From Phoronis australis (Eukaryota > Phoronida > Phoronidae): a DNA stretch of 64,000 nt. Position 1 is the stretch's first letter. Each line of letters begins with the position of its first letter. The stretch is taken from assembly GCA_002633005.1 (NCBI GenBank), contig NMRA01000454.1, positions 30,921-94,920 of the forward strand, in the 5' to 3' direction. A program made the position numbers and the translations under genes. This document shows, piece by piece, positions 48,601 to 60,600 of this stretch. A model generated the notes under the pieces. The model was not told where the DNA came from and did not search any database. It saw only the letters and a list, made by a program, of their open reading frames with translations.

Positions 48601-51600
48601 TTATGAGGAAAAGAGCCCTCCATGGCAGCTGAAAGTTTTAATGGTGAGATATATTTATTGCTTGCTTGCTATTGAAGCTTAGCATTATGTACAGTGTCAC
48701 ATCGTTTGATATAGATAGCACATCTCTAGGTGCCAGTTGTTTTTGTAAGCCTTGACCTTGTTTTCTAGGCCATTGCTACTTTGTAAATGTGGTTTTATAG
48801 GTTGGGCATCTCCAAGTTGTAGTCATATTTCATGACGTTGACCTCGTTTTCTAGATTATAGTGAGAACTGTTGAATCCATATGACATCATGCACTGGATG
48901 AAAGTTTATTTGTGCGAGCAAAACATTTGATTTCTCACTTGAAAATTGAAATTTCTCTTTGAGTAATCATTTTTCAGAAGTTTTAAATTGTGGTAAATTG
49001 TGTTTTAACGATGTTCCCCTGGTTTATCTTTAGACAAGATGAACATGTTTATTGCTGGGTGATATTAAATGCTCAAATGAATACATTTTAAATTATGCAC
49101 TATTGAACAGCACAGACCTACAGTCAGCCATATCAGCACTGACTCTGTAGTTGTCCACTGACTCTGTAGTTGTCCATTGACTCTGTAGTTGTCCACTGAC
49201 TCTGTAGTTGTCCACTGACTCTCTAGTTGTCCACTGACTCTGTAGTTGTCCACTGACTCTGTAGTTGTCCACTGACTGTAGTTGTCCACTGACTCTGTAG
49301 TTGTCCATTGACTCTGTAGTTGTCCACTGACTCTGTAGTTGTCCACTGACTCTGTAGTTGTCCACTGACTCTGTAGTTGTCCACTGACTCTGTAGTTGTC
49401 CACTGACTCTGTAGTTGTCCACTGACTNNNNNNNNNNNNNNNNNNNNNNNNNNNNNNNNNNNNNNNNNNNNNNNNNNNNNNNNNNNNNNNNNNNNNNNNN
49501 NNNNNNNNNNNNNNNNNNNNNNNNNNNNNNNNNNNNNNNNNNNNNNNNNNNNNNNNNNNNNNNNNNNNNNNNNNNNNNNNNNNNNNNNNNNNNNNNGCTC
49601 TGTAGTTGTCCACTGGCTCTGTAGTTGTCCACTGGCTCTGTAGTTGTCCACTGGCTCTGTAGTTGTCCACTGCTGATGTAGTGGGAGACAATTTCCCTGG
49701 CTAACATTTTCGGAGTTGATCCATACTTTACAGTAACATGGGTGGTGCACCATAGGGGACTGGTGGGCTATAGCCCCCCACTTTTTTCAGTGTTATGCCG
49801 CTCATGGTCTGTAGGCGGTGCACCACAGCGGAGCTGAGGGGCTTTAGCTCTCCACTTTTTTCCGTGCTGTGCCCCCCATGAATAATGATATTATTGAACA
49901 TCGACTCACCATTTTATTCTGTCAGCTTGCTTGTAGTTTACATACAAATAACGATCCACATGACTTAACAGTGATTCACTCAGCCAGCTTATAGTTTACA
50001 TACAAATAACGTTTACACGGAAGTATTTCACATGATTTGTAGTATCACTGATACGTACGAGTCTTTCACACTGAGTGTGCTGTCTGCCCTGCTAGTGGAC
50101 GGGCCCACCTCACCATTTTACCAATCCCTGCTGGAGTCCAACATCGGCTCTGACTATGCACCAGTACTGGGGTAAGTGAAACAGTTCATTTTCAATTATG
50201 CTATCTGTATTGAGAACATTGTTGGCTAATGTCAAAGCCACTACTGCTTGGAAGTTTGACTTATCTTTGATGTTGCTATGTTGCATGTTACAAGTATTGT
50301 GTGGAATGGGTGACGACAATTTAGGTAGTGCTCACTACGTCTCTGTAGGACAGCATTAGTGGAGATGGCTCAAGGATGAGTGTTCCTTGTGTATTGGATT
50401 AACGATGACTTGACCTATATTGTATACTTTGACTAGACCACACTGAGAGCAATACCCAGGACAGCAGTCAGGTGTCTAAAGCACATACCGTCCTGTGACG
50501 GTTCAGTTACTGCTTGACGGTATTCCTGGTAAAATCAAACATCTCATGATGTTGTTGAGTTTCATACTAAAACAGTGTGAAACTAATTGAAACTAATATG
50601 CTGCCTACATCCAAAATCAAGTGATTGTGCTTTGAAGGTCTTGAATGTCTTTCAGGTGTTCTTTCTTTACCTCAGCATCACTGTTAAAAAACATGTAAAA
50701 ATTGCTTTTTCAAATCAAATGACTTTAGTTAATACTTAATTGTCCAGTTTCTCTTATATTTTATTCAGTTATGATGGCAATACACGCGAGGCCACGTTTT
50801 CTATCGGTCTTCAAGGCATAAGCAAGAATGATGTTGACATGGTACTGCAACGGATTCAAGATACCTTCCACTCCGTTATCAAGTTTGTATCAATGCTGTT
50901 TTTATCTCGTCAGATAGGTGTTAGAATATGATCTGTTATCAGACGTTTAATTGTGTTTGGGAATGTTTGCCTTAAATTGACATGAATGCAAAATCATGTA
51001 GTTAGATTTTATTAATACCCATTTTAACAAAATCTTACCCAGTGCTGTTGTTTTTTGTTGAACTTCTTCCATGTAGATGTTTGTTTTTATTACCTACCTG
51101 GATTTGCCAAATTGTTTTCCTAATGAGAAAAAGCATGATTGTGAAGACTTGTGGGCTGATCTTAGTACTGTGGTGCACCTTAGAATTGAAACATTGTCAG
51201 TGTGATTGATATGAGTACTGTGGTGCACTTTAGTAGTGACATATTGTCACTGAATGATCTGAGTACTATGGTGCACCTTAGTAGTGACACATTGTCAGTG
51301 TGATTGATCTGAGTACTATGGTGCACCTTAGTAGTGACACATTGTCATCGTGACTGCCTAGTTCTTTCATTGATGAGTGTTCATGAATATGTCCCTTTGT
51401 ATTGAATCTGAAGTTGCAGTGAAAATATTTGAACACATAACTTCTTTTATTGTCTGTGATGCCCACTGTGGGTGCATATTATCAACATTGCAATGTGATG
51501 CCCTCTATGGGTGCATATCAACATTGCACTGTTCTTGTTTATAATGTGCTACGGGGTAAAAACGTATTACAGCTACTGCCAAATTTTGCTCATTAAGTGG

Positions 51601-54600
51601 CTGCTAAAACCCAAACTTTTGAGAACCTTCTGCGTAGTGTAATTTGAACCATAACGTATACATGATTGTGTTTTGATGTTTAGGAATGGTATTGAAAGGG
51701 AGAGGATAGATGCACTTTTGCACAGAATTGAGCTAAGCCAAAAACACCAGACTTCAAATTTTGGGTTGGGTCTTATCATGGTAAGTGTCTCAGTGGAATA
51801 GATTTAGCTATGTCACAGTTTAATAATGTTGGCCTGAGTGTTATGGTAAGAATTATAGTTCACTATCACGGTGAGTAGGAATGGATCTCTATAATTGAAT
51901 TAATCAGGCTCAAAAAGTGACAAAATGATAACCTTCAGAATTCAATGAACTCGTGACATACAATTAGCTTGACAGTGTATGAGTATCAAGTTCATATGTG
52001 ACAGCTGTTTGTAGGCTTGGACATTGGTTGGTACCATGAGTGACCATCATTGTNAGTCAGACTATGTGAAAAGAAATTGGCGGGAAGCGCTTGCCTCCTA
52101 AAACGTCACTTCCGGAAAAGCGGACGAATAATCAATAAAATTACGAAAAGCTGTAATTAAGTGAAAAATATGTCTAGGATAACCAACCAACCTTATTTTA
52201 GCTCAAAATGACATGGAAAAAGGTTGCCTTCGCCTTTAAGTGGCTGCTAAAACCCAAACTTTTGAGAACCTTCTGCTTAGTGTGATTTGAACCATAACAT
52301 GTACATGATTGTGTTTTGATGTTTAGGAATGGTATTGAAAGGGGGAGGATAGATGCACTTTTGCACAGAATTGAGCTAAGTCAAAAACACCAGACTTCAA
52401 ATTTTGGGTTGGGTCTTATCATGGTAAGTGTCTCAGTGGAATAGATTTAGCTATGTCACAGTTTAATAATGTTGGCCTGAGTGTTATGGTAAGAATTATA
52501 GTTCACTATCACCGTGAGTAGGAATGGATCACTATAATTGAATTAATAAGGCTCAAAAAGTGACAAAATGATAACCTTCAGAATTCAATGAACTTGTGAC
52601 ATACAATTAGCTTGACAGTGTATGAGTATCAATTTCATATGCGACAGCTGTTTGTAGGCTTGGACATTGGTTGGTACCATGAGTGACCACCAGTAAGTGA
52701 CCACAGCTGTTTGTAGGCTAGGACATTGGTTGGTACCATGAGTGACCACCAGTGAGTGACCACAGCTGTTTGTAGGCTTGGACATTGGTTGGTACCATGA
52801 GTGACCACCAGTAAGTGACCACAGCTGTTTGTAGGCTAGGACATTGGTTGGTACCATGAGTGACCATCATTGTAGGCTAGGACATTGGTTGGTACCATGA
52901 GTGACCATCAGTGAGTGACCACCAGTAAGTGGAATTATGTTAGTCTTCCATGATCCAGGTGGTATAATTATAAAATACATTGTACACTGTTGAGATTCAA
53001 CAAAGTTTCTGCACAAGAAGCTGCGAATAAATCTATTCAACTAAAACTGGATAGGTGTGGTCCCATGCACTTTGTCAAAATTATGGCTCTTAGGATGCGC
53101 TGATTGATTTTAAAAATTGACCAGAAGCTGGAAGCCCTTTGGTGGTATAGAGTGTAAGTTTAGGGCAACACTCGAGTTATGGTGCAAATGTATGATTAAT
53201 AAGCATGTGATCCTGATGCATTATGGTTGTTAAGACGATCCGATCGTTCATTGTCTGCTTGAAGTGACATCAGGTGTTAAATCTCTCTAATTGTTGTTCG
53301 CAGGTAGTCGCCTCCAGTTAAATCTCTTCTTTTCTTGTCTTCAGGGTGTGGCATCTATGTGTAATCATGGAGGTAATGTGATTGAGTGTTTACAAGTCAA
53401 CAAGCATGTAATGAGACTTAAAGGTGATCTGCAAAGTAACCCTCGCTTCCTGCAAGACAAAGTAGAACAGTATTTTAAGGTGTGTTCTACGTATTCCTGC
53501 TTAATTGATGAATCTTTGCTTGGTTCAAATCCCTGCCACCCAGCATTTAATTGACTGTTTGAAATGTTGGATATGTGCAAAAACGGCCTAATTGAGGAAA
53601 TAAATGTAGCATTGTAAACATGTTTAGGGTAAGATAGATTTGTTTCATACCATTTTTTATGGCCCTAGGTGGATATAAAAAAGTGCGGAACCGTTCCACA
53701 CACTTTGAGACTAAATAAGATAGTCTCATTTGAGAAAAAATCGCCTTACCTATTTTTACATTGCGTTTCTAGCATCCTTTAGTAGCTGTCCTTAATATTT
53801 AATTTCTAAGTTCAGTGGTAGGGAAGAACTCTTGTTGTCACCCGCATACATTTCGTGGCACATGTACTTTGAACATGTCTAGATTTGAAAACTTGTTTTG
53901 TTTGGTGAGGGGAATTTGCCAAAAACAATCAGATTGAATTATGTTACTGACTCTCATTCAAGCTTGCCTGTATGAGCTACTAAGAAGGCAAGGTTTTCCA
54001 AACTTGGAATTTTGGATTGATTGAGATGATCGGTTTACATTACTCATCAATAGACAATTAGTGTTGTTCAAGCTCACCAAGCTGCAATTGGTCGAGATTT
54101 AAGCTTGGAGTTAAATGTGAGATAAGGTTATCTTGCAAATATATTTAGCGTATTCTTTGACTTTGTCCTTATGAAAATTGAGCTGACAGTCTTGCAAAAT
54201 TGAGCTGACGGTCTTGCAAAATTGAGCTGACAGTCTTGCAAATTTGAGCTGACAGTCTTGTATAGTGATGAGTTTGATGCATCTTGTATTGTTACTGTTG
54301 ATGAAATATCTTTTTGGCAACTTTTGAGATTTAATGTTCCAGGAAAACAACCACAGGCTAACACTGATAATGAGTCCTGAAGATGACTTTGATGAAAAGA
54401 TGACTCACAAAGAACGAGAGAAGCTGGCCAAAACGGTGGACGCCCTCTCTCCAGAAGAAAGAACATTAGTGTTTAAAAGAGGTACTGTTTTTGCAGAATA
54501 AGGGGCACATGATGTTTGCAGTCTATTTGCAGACATCAGAGACTGGATTACCTATAAAATCCACATGAGCAATAACTCAGTTTGTAAATAACCGAGGTGT

Positions 54601-57600
54601 AATAAATTGTTTAGGTAAGCAGGGGGCTACTTTAAGCACAATGGCTGCATTCACTGCATAGCTATGTGCCCAGTCATTTATATTCAATTTGTTCTTTCCT
54701 TAGCTTATTTGAACTATAATTGTTCCATATTATGTGGGTGCATTTTGCTGTCATCTCTGTCTGGGTCTCCGGTCTCCACGGCTGTATCTCCTAATTTCCT
54801 GGCAGGTTGTCCGCCTTCCTTTCTGCCAAATAGCTCAAAGTTTTATGAAAATGGACAGTTTTGCATTCCTGATGAGAATTCTGGAGAATAAGTTGATCAT
54901 TGGTCTCTAGAGGCATTGGAATAGGAGATAAATCACTTACTTAGGGACGATTCATGTTAGATGCAGACGTTTTGGCCTTTTCCGCCAGTCCTTTATCGAT
55001 GAGTGAGTGTTTCCTATTTTTCACTTAGTAAGTATGTTAGAATACAGAGGAGTGTAGACCACGGTCCCGGTTCAAGAGGGGGCGCTCTGTGCTGATATTT
55101 ATGGATTCTTTTAATTTGCAAAGTATTTTTGGGCTATTTACTGCAGCTTAATAATTCTTATATCCTACAAGTATATTTGGAGCAAGAAAAGCAATACATG
55201 AAGCAGTAATTTCTACATATGATTCTGGTAAACAGATTTTAAAAAATCATGGACAATTTGTGAGTACCTCCATTAAGATAAGATGGCTCATTAGTATGCA
55301 GGAGTGGACAGAAATCTGTGTTGGTATTGATCACCAGCTTGTGAGCAAGTGTGGGTTTAGGGTGGCTCACCCCCCTCCTGGGCAAATGCTAAACTCCCAT
55401 GTGTGTGACCCAATTAATGGGTAAACAATGATCACACAACATGCACATTATGGACTGGACCAAATAACATCTGAGGCAATTGGGAACCATTTTTGGAAAA
55501 TACAGGAAATCATTAATGACATCCATTGCCTTTAAGCTTGCTATTTGGCAGCTTGAACAACAGGGATTGATCCACATTATAGGGTGAACAACTGGAATTG
55601 GCTCGCATAACATTTTGAACCACAGAGACTGACCCACATGACAGGTTGAACAATAGAGATTGGTTCACATAACAGGTTGGACAACAGAAATTGGTTCAAT
55701 TAACACGTTGAACCACAGAGATTGGCTTGCATAATAGGTTGAACCACTGGGATTTGCTCACATGACTGGTTGAAAATCATTCATTGGCCCACATAACAGG
55801 TTGAACAACAGACCTTGGCCCACATGAAAGGTTGAACAACAGGGATTGGCCCACATAACTGGTTGAACAGCATGAATTGGACAGATCTACGTTAACAAAT
55901 TGAACAAAAGAGATTGGCCCACGCAACAAAATGAAAAGTCTACCCGGAAAGTATTGTGTTGTTGAGCAGTTACAGGATGTGGTCCTACATTTTGATTTGA
56001 AAGTTTGTGAGTATGGTGCTTATAACACCTTGACTTTGTCATTGCTGACTCTTATAGTGAAATGAAACATATCGTGTGGAAGCCTTGATATTTGTGATAT
56101 ACATGTTGTGTTTAGGCAAGGAACTGTTGAGGAAGCAAATGGAAGAAGAGGATGTGTCATGTCTGCCGTCTTTGAAAGTGTCTGACATTGAGAAAACTGT
56201 GAAGCTGGAAACTGTTGATCAAATGTATTATGGTAAGTGAAGGATGATCTGCTGTATTATACTTGCTTTATATTTCTTAATTTTTAGTGAAAAATTAAAA
56301 AGATTCAAAACCGTGTTTTACTGATTAAAACCAAATCGTTGCTCATTCTTCCGTCTGCTAATACTTCACTGACATTGCATTTAAGTGAACAGATGCATGC
56401 TCTCTTCGTCTGAGATATAATATGGTTCAGTATCAGCGATCTTTCCCTACAGTTGTTACTCGCCTAAAATGTGGACCGCACTTGCTGCTTTAGTAGACTT
56501 TCAAATTTTGGTCCAAATTTTTTAGGCATTATGTACCATTCTCCTGGAGTGTAGAAATCAAGATCCACCTGCGAAGTCTTCGTCGGATGATCTCTCGTCT
56601 AAGTCGGGATTGCGAGTTGCCATGTTGACATTTATTCTGCGTTCTGTTTCAAAATGAATTATTCTCACCCTAACCAAGGCTTATATGAAACTGAAACGAA
56701 GTCTCTCATTATATACAATTTGTAATGCCTTTGGAGTATTCGTGAGTGCAAATGTTTTGAGAAGCCAGCAATGAATAAACCGCTGCGTTACCGACTTCAG
56801 ATGCAGTAAAGGCAATTGACCGGGTACCGAGGCTGTCTGAGCACATGCTAATTGACAGTGTTTGCTGACAGAAGCTGTGAAGCAATATCTCAATTTTATA
56901 TGCTATCGTCACATGTTAGGGGAATCTTTATTTAGATTATACAAATACATTCTCATCATTGTTACTGTACAACTTCTGCCCTGACGGTTTTGTAAAAGGG
57001 CAACTTGACTTTGCGGCCCCCAAGAAGTAATTTCGTGGCTAATTCATCAAAAAAATTACGTGCACATTCTTTGGCTCACTGGTATAGTGACTGTAGGTTT
57101 AGTTTCCAACTTAACCTGGTTTATGTTCATGATGTCCAGTCCCGTTGGCTGCGACGGGCCTGATCGGATTCCTAGGCACTGGCTGGGATAACAAGTGTTT
57201 TGTGTGTTTAGAACTGAAAAAAAATTGCAAGTCTTTAAAGTACAACACACACCTATCTTTCATGTCTGTATTTGGGTGTCATTCTCCTTTAAGCTGGTCA
57301 TAGCTTACAATCACTCAAAGGAATTAACAGGTCTAATTTCTCCGAAAGTCGACCGTTTTTCTACATTCAAAGTTTTTTGGTGAAAATATTTCATACAAAA
57401 CACAATCTGTTTCACAACATTTCTTGAGTCATTTGCAAATAATATTTTTAAATATGGGTCAGCCTCAGGCCCACTGTTTACAACATAATTGTTGCATTAT
57501 GTGATGTTACCAGATGAAGGCAGACAATACGGGAGCTGAACTATGTAAACATTGGGTTGCCAGTGTCAAACTGATAAGGACAAGGCTGTGTCCTGACTGG

Positions 57601-60600
57601 CTGACCAGGCAGACAGGATACCCATTCTACTGTGTAGGTGTATAGCAGTTGTCCACAGTTACATAGCATTTCTTTGTTCCAGAGAACTGGATGGGCAAAT
57701 CGTTTTAATATCTGTTTGTAACCTAAAACCGTATTTATATGTTTATCTCAGGCTCTGCAGTTTTGTGTCTAATTTGTGCACAGTTACTGTAGTTCAGTGT
57801 TCTCTGTACGACACGGGACAATCCGAAGGCTCTTTCATACTAACGTTAACGCGTCGATGTTTTGGGGAATTGTAATCAGTATGAATGGCTAACTTCGGTT
57901 CTGAATCAAAGTTAACAGTGCCAGTTATCTTTGCAGTAAACAGATGGCTGCGGTGCGAAGTTATCACCAGGGGCCACTGCTATCGTCAACAGTTAAAGGG
58001 CATTGTCACTGCTAATAGTTGCTTACATTTTGCTCAAATATTCAATCAAAGTAAAAAATAAGTTTTATGTCAGTTAACACATGTTCTCAAATTGTCAAAT
58101 TATAGAAATCTTAGTGTGATGGAATTCTTCAGTGCTACCTTGCAACAACTTTGATGATGACGGTGCCACCTACCGTTAACTTCAATTAACTACTGAAGCT
58201 GGTATATATGGTTCAATTAACTTCAATGTTCACATCAACGCTCCGCTCATACTAGAGTTAAGTTAATATGACGTGGCTTTTATACTATTTACAGATGTCT
58301 ACTTGCTCATCCATTAATGTAATAAGTTACTGTGAATTGCTTTCACTTGCCTTTTCTGTGATTGTAATGGCTGAGCTGTGCTTGTAAATTCATAATTATT
58401 TGCTTGTCTTTGTGTGCCCTGGTTCAGCTGCTAATTTTCTTTTTTCATGCAAATTTGGTCACAGTTAATAGCAAGCTTGTTTTTTCAGATAAAGTCCCTA
58501 TACAACTAAATGAACAACCAACCAATGGAGTGACCTATTTCAGAGCTCTCGCAAACATCAACACCCTCCCAGTGGAACTTCAACAATACATCCCTCTGTT
58601 CTGCACCGTGTGTACAAGGTACAGTAATTAGTATGTTTGGCCACCGATCTCTGGTGTCGCTGTTTTACTGAAAACCAAAGCAAAAGTCAACAATTTTAGT
58701 ACTGAAACTAATTAAAATTTAGTACTTGGCAGATTGGAGCATCAATGGTTACTTTGAAAACTGAAACTTTGCCTTATTTCCTTGGTGTATTTTCCAATTC
58801 AGTCAACTAGAACATCTGCTCGAATTTGAGCTCAAGTTGACAACGTGGCATTGTAACTTGTATTCATGTTGCAATCACTGTCTGGTTCTAATTGTCAGTC
58901 AACATGTCTTGAAGCTGTGAATTTGGTGAAAGAATTGCAAATAATTGAAAAACCAAAATGAAAGTTCCATATTTTTTGATTTTTATTTCACATCATTGTA
59001 ACCTGAAAGTCAATGAAATCCAAATTGCTACACTTATGAAAAGAAGTGCTAAGTGCTGACTTCATTTTTCATTCTTTAATTCATTCTGTTTGTAACATGC
59101 ATGATTAGTCAGTGGTATCTGTATTGTAGTTTTGTGCACAAACCATATTTAAATCTTGCAAATGAGAAAACTTATTAAATAAAGTGTAGCTGAACCAGCT
59201 TACCTCAGTTTTTTATATCGAGACTACTGTTTATTTGCTCAGCCTATACCACTCAGTATCAAAGAACTAGATACAAACCTTATATACGCCAAACAAGCCT
59301 TGTTCAATGCTATAACCCACAGCAGAGATGTGTACCAAATCTTCAAAGGCTGGCCATGAAGTGGGTAGGGAACACGTAGGCCCTCGTATGATTGGTAAGG
59401 GGCTCCAATACTTCCCTTGGCTTTCCATACTAATTTCCTGTGTATTTTAAACAGGCGGGAGGCGAAATCCGCTCACTGATTAAGAGTCTTCACCTTGTCA
59501 AAAATATACTCTACACTTAAAATCATCATTAAGAAATGCTTATTTTCTTTACTGATCCTTTCTGCTTCTACGTACTATTATATATCTTTGATGAAGCGTA
59601 GCTACGAGAATTAGGATGACTTGGCGAAGAATTGCAGGTCCATTTTAACTTTTTCATCGTGTGCGTGCGATTACCCCTAAATGAGTCATGTGAGACAAAT
59701 GCTAGCACGAGACTGCGTGTACAAAGCGCCTGACACTAGCGCTTGACGCGAACTAGCATGGGTAGATATCCAGGTGAAATTCGTAAGATATGTGTCCCTT
59801 GGAGTTTTGTTCGTCGACAAGCCTGATTTCACGTAGCTTCCTCCAAATGGCACCTGGATGAGAGGAACTAGAGCAAAACTTTGATAGATTTTTATGAATA
59901 TGTTAAAGTAGTGTTGACTAAATTGTATCCAGAGTCATGGTATGTGTTAAATATAAGTCCATGCATAATGCATGTTTCATTCGATTTATTTGCTCTATTT
60001 TGAAATGAGTAACTTTTAAGGGGATGTACTATCGCCCATGTATGTCTATGGCATTCGGGGTGATGTACTTGCCCATGAGTTCAGTGACTGTCAGAAAATC
60101 AAGATGCTCATCTCAAAGTCCACAGTCACTCTTTTTTAAATTGTGTGCTTTTCAGAAATCATTTGTCCATTTATTTTTCAACTTGGTTTGGTGTCACATG
60201 ATATCCACCTTTACTGACTCACTTAGTGTGATGTATACACACTGACTTACTTAATATGATGTATGCACACTGACTTACTTAGTATGATGTATGCACACTG
60301 ACTTACTTAGTATGATGTGTGCACACTGACTTACTTAGTATGATGTGTGCACACTGACTTACTTAGTATGATGTATGCACACTGACTTACTTAGTATGAT
60401 GTATACACACTGACTTACTTAGTATGATGTATCTGTATACACACTGACTCACTTAATATGATGTGTGCACACTGACTTACTTAGTATGATGTATACACAC
60501 TGACTTACTTAGTATGATGTAACTGTATACACACTGACTCACTTAATATGATGTGTGCACACTGACTCACTTAGTATGATGTATACACACTTTCTTATTT

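Noticed and set aside
49065-49753. Minus-strand frames of about 176-208 codons with a repeated [14 protein letters not shown]-type peptide
   Set aside because: Product of the 19-bp minisatellite and a run of N; not a repeat protein.
52327-52423. Second copy of PITRM1 exon 12 as a mutually exclusive exon
   Set aside because: The two differ by few bases and share flanking intron sequence, so alleles are more likely than alternative exons.
57070-57160. Possible tRNA gene or SINE (A-box-like GGCTCACTGGTATAGTG)
   Set aside because: No B box at the right distance and no cloverleaf can be drawn.
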